From NCBI GenBank assembly GCA_023390675.1, contig JAEWCK010000116.1:1-28173 (forward strand): a stretch of DNA of 28,173 bases. The letters are read 5' to 3'. The position numbers and the translations under genes were made by a program. The notes below the pieces were generated by a model, which made no database searches, had not been told where the DNA came from, and saw only the letters and a list, made by a program, of their open reading frames with translations. Source of the stretch: Pseudomonadota bacterium (GTDB taxonomy: Bacteria > Pseudomonadota > Alphaproteobacteria > Sphingomonadales > Sphingomonadaceae). Position 1 is the first letter of the stretch, and every line of letters starts with the position of its first letter. This document shows positions 6,908-16,341 of this stretch, piece after piece.

Positions 6908-7894
6908 ATGCATGCGAACCCCGACACGCTCTCGCTCATCGGCAATACTCCGCTGGTGCGGCTCAAGGGCCCGAGCGAGGAAACCGGCTGCGAGATCTTC
7001 GGCAAGTGCGAGTTCGCCAATCCCGGCGCCAGCGTGAAGGACCGCGCAGCGCTCTACATCGTCCAGGATGCCGAGGAGCGCGGGGCGATCGAGCCGGGCG
7101 GGACGATCGTCGAGGGGACCGCGGGCAATACCGGCATCGGCCTCGCGCTCGTCGCCAACGCCAAGGGCTACAAGACGATCATCGTGATGCCCGAGACGCA
7201 GAGCCGCGAGAAGATGGACACCCTCAGGGCGCTCGGCGCCGAGCTCGTCCTCGTGCCCGCCGCGCCTTATTCGAACCCGGGGCATTTCGTGCACACCTCG
7301 CGCCGCATCGCCGAGGAGACGCCCAACGCGATCTGGGCCAACCAGTTCGACAATATCGCCAATCGCCGCGCGCACATCCAAGGCACCGCCGAGGAGATCT
7401 GGGCGCAGATGGACGGACGGATCGACGGGTTCACCTGCTCGGTGGGCACCGGCGGAACGCTCGCGGGTGTGGGGCTGGGATTGAAGGCCAAGGACGAGAA
7501 GGTGTGCATCGCGCTTTCCGATCCCTATGGCGCGGCGCTGTACGATTATTATGCGTGCGGCGAATTGAAGTCCGAAGGCTCGTCGGTGGCCGAGGGGATC
7601 GGGCAGGGCCGGATCACCGGCAATCTCGAGGGCGCGCCGGTCGACACGCAATTCCGCATCTCGGACGCGGAGGGGCTCGAATGGGTCCGCCGGCTGCTCG
7701 CCGAAGAGGGGCTGTGCCTCGGGCTCTCCTCGGGGATCAACGTCGCGGGCGCGGTGCGGCTGGCGAAGCAGCTGGGCCCGGGCAAGCGCATCGCGACGAT
7801 CCTGTGCGACACAGGTTTTCGTTACCTCTCAACGCTTTACAATGCGGACTGGCTCAAGGCGAAGGGATTGCCCGTTCCGTCCTGGCTCGCCTGA
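6908..7894 (+). CDS. cysK: cysteine synthase (O-acetylserine sulfhydrylase family)
   Basis: A 328-residue PLP enzyme making L-cysteine from O-acetylserine and sulfide in the cytoplasm. LIGNTPLVRL (10-19) opens the domain. NPGASVKDR carries the PLP lysine (Lys44). EGTAGNTGIGLA (69-80) is the substrate/cofactor loop, here TAGNTG rather than the TSGNTG usual in E. coli CysK. A Gly-rich SVGTGGTLAG loop for the phosphate and LSSGIN near the C-terminus also fit. ATG 6908 is chosen over an in-frame TTG at 6872 because the family begins just after it. The altered loop leaves room for a related beta-substituting enzyme, such as a CBS-like synthase. Confidence 0.88.
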   Translation: MHANPDTLSLIGNTPLVRLKGPSEETGCEIFGKCEFANPGASVKDRAALYIVQDAEERGAIEPGGTIVEGTAGNTGIGLALVANAKGYKTIIVMPETQSREKMDTLRALGAELVLVPAAPYSNPGHFVHTSRRIAEETPNAIWANQFDNIANRRAHIQGTAEEIWAQMDGRIDGFTCSVGTGGTLAGVGLGLKAKDEKVCIALSDPYGAALYDYYACGELKSEGSSVAEGIGQGRITGNLEGAPVDTQFRISDAEGLEWVRRLLAEEGLCLGLSSGINVAGAVRLAKQLGPGKRIATILCDTGFRYLSTLYNADWLKAKGLPVPSWLA

Positions 7895-7950
7895 GCCGCG
7901 CCCCGGCGCTCGACAAGCGGGCGTTAAGGCGTTACATTTATGCAACAGAT

Positions 7951-8274
7951 ATGAGAACGGGATCGCCAGACTCCGCCCAGACCATGCAGCGCGTGCGCGT
8001 CGGCATGACGGGGCTCGCCGCCGTGCTGGTGCTGATTGCGCTGATGAGCGTGGTGTTCACCTCGGCGACGCGCGACCAGCCCGCCGCGGCGATCGGCGGA
8101 TCGAGCGCGGCGGTGGTCGCCAACATGACCGACACGGGCAACGTCGCGGTCGAGAAGGGCAAGGACGAGCCGCTCGCCGAGCTGGGCGCGGCGCCGAGCA
8201 CGGCCTCGACCGAGGCTGTCGATGCCGCCGCCATCGCGCGCGAGCAGGAAGCGGCCCGGCGCGGCCAGCACTGA
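7951..8274 (+). CDS. small single-pass membrane protein, unknown function
   Basis: A 107-residue protein, not recognised. It has a short basic N-terminus (residues 1-18, including QRVRVG), one strongly hydrophobic segment (about 19-37), and an Ala/Glu/Asp-rich extracytoplasmic tail ending EAARRGQH. Topology would be N-in, tail periplasmic. The start could be ATG 7951 or ATG 7984; neither has a clear ribosome site. It lies between cysK and the regulatory region of the dcw cluster, 56 bp after cysK. Codon use looks like that of neighbouring genes. Confidence 0.55.
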   Translation: MRTGSPDSAQTMQRVRVGMTGLAAVLVLIALMSVVFTSATRDQPAAAIGGSSAAVVANMTDTGNVAVEKGKDEPLAELGAAPSTASTEAVDAAAIAREQEAARRGQH

Positions 8275-8395
8275 GACTGACGCAACAGGCTTGAAAAGCA
8301 CGGTTAACGCGTCCGTTTCGCGGCGACTCGCAGGATTTCTGCGCTTTTCCGAAGATGGAGTGGGTGCGCGCCGATTCGGTCCGTGCTATGCGATT

Positions 8396-8480
8396 GGGCG
8401 GAAAATCGGGGAAATCGCGCGATTTAGCCCCATTTGCCGGGTCAGCGCGGGATTTGCCCCCACTCGGCCGGTTTTTCCCA
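8396..8480. repeat. 10-bp-phased G3/C3 array (distal)
   Basis: Runs of GGG or CCC recur every 10 bp, centred near 8409, 8429-8430, 8440, 8450, 8459 and 8478, with A/T-rich stretches such as AAAAT, AAAT, ATTT and TTTTT between them. The polarity changes along the array. Phasing matches the helical repeat, so all triplets face one side of the DNA. Confidence 0.5.
8412..8425. promoter_or_regulatory. 14-bp perfect palindrome
   Basis: AAATCGCGCGATTT is self-complementary. It is extended outward by GGGG and, after a 2-nt offset, CCCC, making an imperfect dyad of about 40 bp (roughly 8399-8439). A related shorter palindrome AATCGCGATT occurs at 8528-8537. The binding factor is unknown; an RNA stem is also possible if transcribed. 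Confidence 0.45.
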
Positions 8481-8570
8481 GTTTTCGCTGATGACCGCTC
8501 CGGAGGACTTGAAACGATCCAAGAACAAATCGCGATTCTAAGTAAAACATCTGCAAAATTCGGCGCAAAG

Positions 8571-8615
8571 TGGGGCAAATTCCCGCTTTTTCCCCACTTC
8601 TCCCGTTGTATCCCC
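8571..8615 (-). promoter_or_regulatory. mraZ: putative MraZ-box array (proximal)
   Basis: Four tandem 10-bp units begin with TCCC(G/C) at 8581, 8591, 8601 and 8611. On the minus strand they read TGGGG, CGGGA, TGGGG, CGGGA, each separated by 5 nt. MraZ of E. coli is known to bind TGGGN repeats spaced by 5 nt upstream of its own gene, so this is a likely autoregulatory site. GTGGGG at 8570-8575 sits next to it on the plus strand. Confidence 0.65.
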
Positions 8616-8679
8616 AAGCACTTGTGGTAAAGCTGGTGCCTTAAGAGGGGCACGCCTCTGTTCACCGTCGAGCGATCAA

Positions 8680-8709
8680 TCGGGAACGGCGAAAAACGTC
8701 GATTCCCGA
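8680..8709 (+). other. strong hairpin in the mraZ leader
   Basis: Stem 8680-8691 with 8697-8709: 12 pairs including one G-T, one bulged A, and loop AAAAA. It ends 34 nt before the mraZ GTG and has no T-run after it, so it is more likely a leader structure than a terminator. Confidence 0.5.
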
Positions 8710-8743
8710 GGCGGGAGGGCTGTGTCCGTTAGGGGTTGGTGCA

Positions 8744-9229
8744 GTGGCGGACAGGGAGCTCTTCGAGGGATTTGCGCTCCAGGCGGTCGACCAGAAAGGT
8801 CGCGTCGCCATTCCCGCAGACCTGCGCGCCGCCGCCGAACGCAACAGTGACATCCGCCAGATCGTCGTCGGCCTGCACCCCTACGATCCATGCCTCTCCG
8901 CGCACGACCTGAGCTGGTCCAAGGAGAAGTACGACCGCATCGATCGCCGCGAGCAGCTCGCCGCCGATCGCGGCGAGGATGCCGATCCGCGCGCCAAGCG
9001 CCGCGCCTTCGGCCAGGTCGAGAAAGCGCCGTTCGACGACAGCGGCCGGTTCGTGATCCCGCCCTTCTTCAAGATGAAGGCAGGGATCGACAAATGGGCC
9101 TTGTTCTACGGCTCGGGCGAGACCTTCGACATCTGGTCGCCCGAGCGCCTGCTGGCCTCGCCCGACGCCGATCCGGGCCTGCGCGAGATCTGCGAATATC
9201 TGTGCGCCGCCAAGGGAGTGAAGCTGTGA
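8744..9229 (+). CDS. mraZ: MraZ, transcriptional regulator of the dcw cluster
   Basis: A 161-residue DNA-binding protein with two SpoVT/AbrB-like halves. Each has the signature loop: DQKGRVAIP (16-24) and DDSGRFVIP (98-106), containing the Arg used for DNA contact. MraZ forms rings and binds spaced TGGGN repeats; in E. coli it represses its own operon. The proximal array at 8571-8615 is the obvious candidate target. The start is GTG 8744, which gives the usual short N-terminus before the first domain. The stop TGA overlaps the GTG of rsmH. Confidence 0.95.
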   Translation: MADRELFEGFALQAVDQKGRVAIPADLRAAAERNSDIRQIVVGLHPYDPCLSAHDLSWSKEKYDRIDRREQLAADRGEDADPRAKRRAFGQVEKAPFDDSGRFVIPPFFKMKAGIDKWALFYGSGETFDIWSPERLLASPDADPGLREICEYLCAAKGVKL

Positions 9230-10191
9230 GCGCTCCCGAGTCCGCTGGCGACGCCCCCCACATCCCGGTGCTGCTCGACGAAGTCGTCGGCGCGCTAGCC
9301 CCTATGCCCGGCGAGCGTCACGTCGATGCGACCTTCGGAGCGGGCGGATACACCAACGCCATCCTCGAGCGGGGTGCCGAGGTGGCCGCTTTCGATCGCG
9401 ACCCCCAAGCGATCGGAAGCGGCCAACGGCTCCTCACCGCGTCGAACGGCCGGCTCGTGCTGATCGAGGCTCCGTTCAGCCGGATGGAAGGCGAACTCGC
9501 CGATCGCGGCCTGGTGCCCGTCGACGGGGTGACGATGGATATCGGCGTCTCGTCGATGCAGCTCGACCAGGCCGAGCGCGGTTTCTCGTTCCAGCAGGCG
9601 GGTCCGCTCGACATGCGAATGGCCGGCGAGGGAATGACTGCTGCCGAATGGCTCAACACCGCCGACGAGAGCGAGATCGCCGACGTGCTGTTCCAATATG
9701 GCGAGGAGCCGCGCTCGCGCCGGGTGGCGAGCGCGATCGCCCGGGCGCGGCCGTTGAACACGACGTCCGACCTGGCGAACGTGGTCAGGAAGGCGTTGGG
9801 ATATAAGCCGCACGACAAGAAGGACCCGGCGACGCGGACCTTCCAGGCGGTGCGCATCCATATCAATCGCGAGCTGGACGAGCTTGCCGAGGGGCTGGCA
9901 GCCGCCGAGCGGGTGCTGAAGCCCGGCGGCCGCCTCGCCGTGGTCACCTTCCACAGCCTCGAGGATCGCCTCGTCAAGCGCTTCCTGCGCGAGCGTTCGG
10001 GCAGCGAGCCCGCCGGTTCGCGCCATCGCCCCGCGCAAGCCGCGAAGGCGGAACCCAGCTTCGAACCTCCCGCCAAGGCCGTGCGGCCCAGCGAAGCGGA
10101 GGTCGAACGTAATCCGCGTGCCCGTTCGGCGACGCTGCGCGTGGCGCGGCGCACCGCGGCGGCGCCGTGGTCCAGTGAGGGAGTGGCGTAA
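9226..10191 (+). CDS. rsmH: 16S rRNA (cytosine(1402)-N4)-methyltransferase
   Basis: A 321-residue SAM-dependent methyltransferase (MraW) that N4-methylates C1402 of 16S rRNA in the decoding centre. HIPVLLDEVV starts the domain. DATFGAGGYT and AFDRDP are the SAM-binding motifs, GPLDMRM is family-specific, and RTFQAVRIHINRELDEL with FHSLEDRLVKRF completes the C-terminal half. The GTG start overlaps the mraZ stop (GTGA), with GGGAG just upstream. The C-terminal 40 or so residues are basic and Pro-rich. Confidence 0.97.
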   Translation: MSAPESAGDAPHIPVLLDEVVGALAPMPGERHVDATFGAGGYTNAILERGAEVAAFDRDPQAIGSGQRLLTASNGRLVLIEAPFSRMEGELADRGLVPVDGVTMDIGVSSMQLDQAERGFSFQQAGPLDMRMAGEGMTAAEWLNTADESEIADVLFQYGEEPRSRRVASAIARARPLNTTSDLANVVRKALGYKPHDKKDPATRTFQAVRIHINRELDELAEGLAAAERVLKPGGRLAVVTFHSLEDRLVKRFLRERSGSEPAGSRHRPAQAAKAEPSFEPPAKAVRPSEAEVERNPRARSATLRVARRTAAAPWSSEGVA

Positions 10192-10192
10192 C

Positions 10193-10768
10193 ATGGCGGT
10201 GCAAGGATTCAGGGGGCTGGGCTGGTTCCTGTGCGGCGTGATCGTCGCGCCGGCCTGCTACATGGTCAATTCTTATGGCGCGGCCGAGCAGGCGCGCCTC
10301 GGCGCGGTCAAGGCGGCGATCGTCGAGGCGCAAAAGGACATTCGCGGGCTCGAGACCGAGTTCCAGACGCGCGCCAGCCTGACCCAGCTCGAGCGCTGGA
10401 GCAGCGCCGACCTCGCGCTCGCCCCGATCGCGCCCGCGCAATATCTACGCGATGAAACCCAGCTCGCCAGCCTTGACCAGCAGCCGCAGGTGCAGGATGC
10501 CGTGATCACGCTTCCGGCCGGCGCGCCCGCGGCGCAGCCCGTCGCAGCAGTGGCGACGGCGTCGGCGGAGCCGGTACAGGCGCCGCATGCGACGATTCAG
10601 GCGGCTGCACCGGCCAAGAGCGTGGCGCAGCAGGACAGGGAACTTCGCAACCTCATGACCAAGGCTGACAGGCGCACCGTCGCGATGGTGGACAAGGGGC
10701 TGCTCTCGGCTTCGACGATCGACGACCTCCAGAAGCTGGCGCGCCGCGAGAAGCTGGCGCTGCGTTGA
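10193..10768 (+). CDS. ftsL: FtsL-like cell-division protein with C-terminal extension
   Basis: A 191-residue bitopic protein in the ftsL slot, one base after rsmH. It has a short cytoplasmic N-terminus, one membrane segment (about 9-27), a helical coiled-coil-like stretch (30-70, including AAEQARLGAVKAAIVEAQ), then LAPIAPAQYLRD. FtsL bridges FtsB and FtsQ and activates FtsWI. Unlike usual FtsL proteins of about 100-120 residues, it continues through an Ala/Pro/Val linker (108-142) into a charged, probably helical end (146-191, QQDRELRNLMTKADR onward). Sequence conservation in FtsL is low, so the name rests largely on position and topology. Confidence 0.78.
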   Translation: MAVQGFRGLGWFLCGVIVAPACYMVNSYGAAEQARLGAVKAAIVEAQKDIRGLETEFQTRASLTQLERWSSADLALAPIAPAQYLRDETQLASLDQQPQVQDAVITLPAGAPAAQPVAAVATASAEPVQAPHATIQAAAPAKSVAQQDRELRNLMTKADRRTVAMVDKGLLSASTIDDLQKLARREKLALR

Positions 10769-12480
10769 TCGTCGTCGTCGCCCCGCCGGCCCGCAACGGC
10801 CGTACGGGCGGTGCCCGGCAGGCGCTCGTCGCCGTCGCCCAGCTGCGGCTGATGGTCCTGTCGATCCTGTTCGGCTTCGGCATGCTCGTGGTGGTGGGCA
10901 AGCTCGCCTTGCTCGCCATCTCCGCGGGGCCGGCGACCGCGCGCGACATGAGCATGACTTTGCTTCCGCCGCGCGGCGACATCGTCGATCGCAACGGCGC
11001 GACGCTGGCGCGCTCGATCGACAGCTGGTCGATCGCGATCCATCCCAATCGAGTGATCGGGGACAAGGCCGATCTCGCGCGCAAGCTCGCCGCATTGATC
11101 CCCGAGCAGGATGCGGCGCGCTATTATGCGCTGCTCAAGTCGAACGCGAGCTTCGCCTTCCTCAAGCGGCGCGCGCTCCCCGAACTGGTCAACGCGGTCA
11201 ATGCGCTCGGCGAGCCGGCGATCGAATTCCAGCGCGAGCCCGACCGGCTCTATCCGCAATCGAGCCTCGCCGCGCATGTGCTCGGCTATCTCGACCGCGA
11301 CCATCACGGCGTCTCGGGCATGGAGAAGGTGCTCGAGCAGCGCCTGACCGATCCCGCGCAGCGGGGTGCGCCGGTGGCGCTGTCGATCGACGCACGCGTC
11401 CAGGCGGCGCTCGAGAGCGAGCTTGGTTCCGCGATGACGTCGCTCCAGGCGCGCGGCGCTGCGGGCGTGGTGCTCGACGTGCAGACCGGCGAAGTGATGG
11501 CGATGGTCTCGCTGCCGAGCTTCAATCCCAATGCGATCGACGGCGTCGTCCCGCGCAACAACGTCACGCAGAGCGTCTACGAGCTAGGATCGACCTTCAA
11601 GCCGATCGCGGTGGCGGCGGCGATCGACAGCGGCACGATCACCTCGATGTCGCGCCGGTTCGACGCAACCAAACCGCTCGAGATCGGACGCTTCAAGATC
11701 CATGACGATCCGGGCGATGAGCAGTTCCGCTGGCTCAACATTCCGGAAACGCTCGTCTATTCGTCGAACATCGCCACCGCGCGTATCGCCGACGAAGTGG
11801 GCGCCGAGCGGCTGCAGGCGATGTTCCGCCGGATGGGCTTCGATCAGCGCCCGGCGATCGAGCTCGAGAACGCCTCGCGCACGCTCTGGCCGTCGAGCTG
11901 GGGCCGGATCACCGTGATGACGACGGCCTATGGCCACGGCATCGCCGTGACGCCGCTGCACCTTGCCAGCGCCTATTCCGCGCTGGTGAACGGCGGGATC
12001 TGGCGCCCGGCGACCCTGCTAAAGGCCGATCCGGCCAGGCCCGTGGCGGGCCGGCGCGTGATCAGCGATGCGACCAGCGCGCGGATGCGTCAGCTGCTGC
12101 GGCTGATCGTGCTCAAGGGCACCGGCAGGAACGGCGAGGCGGCCGGCTATCGCATCGCGGGCAAGACCGGCACCGCCGAGGCGGCGAGCGAAGGTGGTTA
12201 CGACAAGCATCGCAACGTTTCGACCTTCGCGGCGGCTTTCCCGATCGACGCACCGCGCTATGTGGTTGTCGCAATGCTCGACTCGCCCAAAGCCAATCCC
12301 GCCATCGGCGTCTATCGGACGACCGCCGCCTGGACCGCCGCGCCGGTGGTCAAGCGCCTTGTCAGCCGCACCGGCACGATCCTCGGCGTCGCGCCCGACA
12401 CCGGGCGCGACATCGACGAGCACGACCTGCTCCCGCTGATCTGGTCGGGCCCCGACTCCGACAAGAAAGACCCCGAATGA
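10765..12480 (+). CDS. ftsI: FtsI (PBP3), septal peptidoglycan transpeptidase
   Basis: A 571-residue class B penicillin-binding protein that cross-links septal peptidoglycan with FtsW. One membrane anchor lies at about 28-50, followed by the pedestal domain (LPPRGDIVDRNGATLA), then the transpeptidase. The three active-site motifs are present: Ser276-Thr-Phe-Lys279, Ser333-Ser-Asn335, and Lys467-Thr-Gly. The start is TTG 10765, overlapping the ftsL stop as TTGA; no ATG occurs before the membrane segment, so the rare start is likely. Target of cephalosporins in other bacteria. Confidence 0.96.
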   Translation: MIVVVAPPARNGRTGGARQALVAVAQLRLMVLSILFGFGMLVVVGKLALLAISAGPATARDMSMTLLPPRGDIVDRNGATLARSIDSWSIAIHPNRVIGDKADLARKLAALIPEQDAARYYALLKSNASFAFLKRRALPELVNAVNALGEPAIEFQREPDRLYPQSSLAAHVLGYLDRDHHGVSGMEKVLEQRLTDPAQRGAPVALSIDARVQAALESELGSAMTSLQARGAAGVVLDVQTGEVMAMVSLPSFNPNAIDGVVPRNNVTQSVYELGSTFKPIAVAAAIDSGTITSMSRRFDATKPLEIGRFKIHDDPGDEQFRWLNIPETLVYSSNIATARIADEVGAERLQAMFRRMGFDQRPAIELENASRTLWPSSWGRITVMTTAYGHGIAVTPLHLASAYSALVNGGIWRPATLLKADPARPVAGRRVISDATSARMRQLLRLIVLKGTGRNGEAAGYRIAGKTGTAEAASEGGYDKHRNVSTFAAAFPIDAPRYVVVAMLDSPKANPAIGVYRTTAAWTAAPVVKRLVSRTGTILGVAPDTGRDIDEHDLLPLIWSGPDSDKKDPE

Positions 12481-13888
12481 AGCTCGGGGCGCTCACGGGC
12501 GGCCAGGAAAATGCTGTCGTCACCGGCTTTGCCATCGATCACCGCAAGGTGGCCCCGGGCACGGTGTTCGGCGCGTTCCAGGGTGCAAGGGTCAATGGAG
12601 AGGATTTCATTCCCGCGGCAGTGAAGGCGGGCGCGGTCGCCGTGGTGGCGCGGCCCGAGGCCGTGGTCGAGGGCGCGCTGCACATCGCCGACGACAATCC
12701 GCGCGAACGGTTCGCACGGCTGGCGGCGAAGTTCTTCGCGCCGTTCCCCGAGCATGCGGTCGCGGTCACGGGCACCAACGGCAAGACCTCCACGGTCGAG
12801 ATGACGCGCCAGCTCTGGCGGATGGCGGGGCACCACGCCGCCTCGATCGGCACGCTGGGCGTGACGACCTCGGACGACAGCGTCTCGACCGGGCTGACCA
12901 CGCCCGACGTCGTCACCTTCCTCGCCAATGTCGCCGGGCTGGCGCGCGAGGGCGTGACGCATGTCGCGTTCGAGGCGAGCTCGCACGGGCTTTCGCAATA
13001 CCGCATCGAAGGGCTGCCGGTGCGCGCCGCGGCCTTCACCAACCTCAGCCGCGATCATCTCGACTATCATGGCGACATGGCCGCCTATTTCTGCGCCAAG
13101 CTACGCCTGTTCGCCGATGTGCTCGATCCCGACGGCGCCGCGGTGGTCTGGGCCGACGATCCCCATTCGCCACGCGTCGAGGAATTGGCGAAGATGCGCG
13201 GCAACCGGCTGATCACGGTGGGCGAGCATGGCGAAACGCTCAAGCTCGTCGAACGCGATCCGACCTTGCTGGGCCAGGGCCTGACGATCGAGGCCGAGGG
13301 CAGGACGCACAACGTCAATCTGCCGCTGATCGGCGCGTACCAGGCCGCCAACGCGCTCACTGCCGCGGGACTGGTGATCGCGACGGGCGGCGACGTTGCG
13401 CGGACGCTCGCGAACCTCGCGCGACTCCAGCCCGTGCGTGGGCGGCTCGAGCGTGCGGTGATCACCGCCAGCGGCGCGCCGGTCTATGTCGACTATGCGC
13501 ATACGCCCGACGCGCTCGAGGCGGCTATCGCGGCATTGAAGCCGCATACCAGGGGTCGACTAATCCTCGTCTTCGGCGCTGGCGGCGACCGCGATCCGGG
13601 CAAGCGGGAGCCGATGGGGCAGGAGGCCGCCAAGGGCGCGGATGTGGCGATCGTCACCGACGACAATCCGCGCTCGGAAGACCCCGCCGCGATTCGGCGG
13701 GAAATCCTGAAGGGTGCGCCGGGCGCGATCGAGATCGGCGGGCGGCGAGAGGCGATCGCGGCGGCCATCGCGATGGCCGGGAGCGAGGACATCGTCCTGA
13801 TCGCGGGCAAGGGGCACGAGCAGGGGCAGATCGTCGGGGAGATGGTGCTGCCCTTCGACGACGTCACGGTGGCGCGGGAGTGCGCGGC

Positions 13889-13892
<4 letters not shown>
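12477..13892 (+). CDS. murE: UDP-MurNAc-tripeptide synthetase (meso-DAP adding)
   Basis: A 471-residue Mur ligase adding the third amino acid to UDP-MurNAc-L-Ala-D-Glu in the cytoplasm. The ATP loop is TGTNGKTST (Lys103). FEASSHGL and NLSRDHLDYHG carry conserved catalytic and metal-binding residues. DNPR at 396-399 is the specificity motif for meso-diaminopimelate, so the wall is DAP-type. The N-terminal uridine-binding domain is short. ATGA overlap with ftsI. Confidence 0.97.
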
Positions 13893-15267
<1,375 letters not shown>

Positions 15268-15268
<1 letters not shown>

Positions 15269-16341
15269 TGCTGTACTGGATCGCCGAACATCTGGGCTTC
15301 TCCGGAGTCTTCAATCTCTTCCGCTACCTCTCGTTCCGGACGGGCGGTGCGGTCGCCACCGCGCTGCTGATCGGACTGCTGATCGGGCCGCGCTTCATCG
15401 GCTGGCTGCGCGTCCGCCAGGGCAAGGGGCAGCCGATCCGCGACGACGGGCCGCAGAGCCATCTCGCCAAGCGCGGCACGCCGACGATGGGCGGGCTGAT
15501 GATCCTGACCAGCCTGATGCTCGCTATGCTCTTGTGGATGGACCTCGCCAATCCGTTCGTCTGGGCGTGCATGTTCGTGACGTTCGGCTTCGGGATGATC
15601 GGCTTCCTCGACGATTACGACAAGGTTCGGAAGGCGAGCACCAAGGGCGTGTCGGGCAAGGTGCGGCTGCTGGGCGAGTTCCTGATCGCCGGGATCGCCG
15701 CGTGGATCATCATCTCGCAGAGCTCGACCCAGCTCTACGTGCCGTTCCTGAGCTGGGTGAAGCTTGACCTCGGTCTGTGGCCCTACGTGGCCTTCGCCGC
15801 TTTCGTCATCGTCGCGTTCGGCAATGCCGTGAACCTGACCGACGGGCTCGACGGGCTCGCGACCATGCCGGTGGTGATCGCGAGCATGGCGTTCATGCTG
15901 ATCGCCTACCTCGCGGGTAACAAGATCTACGCGACCTATCTCGGCATCCCCCACGTGCCCGGCGCGGGCGATCTCGCGATCTTCTGCGGCGCGATGATCG
16001 GGGCGGGGCTGGCATTCCTGTGGTTCAATGCGCCGCCGGCGGCCGTCTTCATGGGCGATACCGGCAGTCTCGCGCTCGGCGGCGCGCTCGGCGCGATCGC
16101 AGTGACGGCGCACCACGAGCTCGTGCTCGGCATCATCGGCGGGCTGTTCGTGATGGAGGCGCTGAGCGTCATCATCCAGGTGTTCTTCTTCAAGCGCACC
16201 GGCAAGCGCGTCTTCAAGATGGCGCCGATCCACCATCATTTCGAGCAGCTCGGCTGGTCCGAGCCGACGGTGGTGATCCGCTTCTGGATCATCGCCTTCG
16301 TGCTCGCGCTCGCGGGGCTGGCGACGCTCAAGCTCCGGTGA
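15268..16341 (+). CDS. mraY: phospho-MurNAc-pentapeptide transferase
   Basis: A 357-residue inner-membrane enzyme that moves phospho-MurNAc-pentapeptide onto undecaprenyl phosphate, giving lipid I. It has about ten hydrophobic segments. Signatures: SHLAKRGTPTMGG (cytoplasmic loop), NAVNLTDGLDGLAT with catalytic Asp192/Asp195 region, MGDTGSLALGG, and the PIHHHFE loop (His322-324). Start ATG overlaps the murF stop by one base (TGATG). Confidence 0.97.

Larger units (their letters stand above)
8275..8743 (+). promoter_or_regulatory. 469-bp non-coding control region of the dcw cluster
   Basis: No convincing gene is present. The stretch is more AT-rich than its surroundings in the 8480-8630 part. 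It holds two 10-bp-phased G/C triplet arrays, two related palindromes, a leader hairpin, a smaller AGAGG/CCTCT hairpin (8644-8659), and four GANTC sites (8325, 8373, 8534, 8701). I could not fix a sigma-70 promoter with confidence. The length and content suggest the main promoter of the cell-division cluster is here. Confidence 0.7.

Noticed and set aside
7922..7945. CtrA-like box near GTTAAGGCGTTAC
   Set aside because: The spacing does not fit TTAA-N7-TTAA; only one half-site is correct.
8571..8620. Reading the TCCC-type 10-bp tandem units as a CRISPR or a simple satellite
   Set aside because: Units are only 10 bp with conserved triplets and variable remainder; the layout fits protein-binding boxes.
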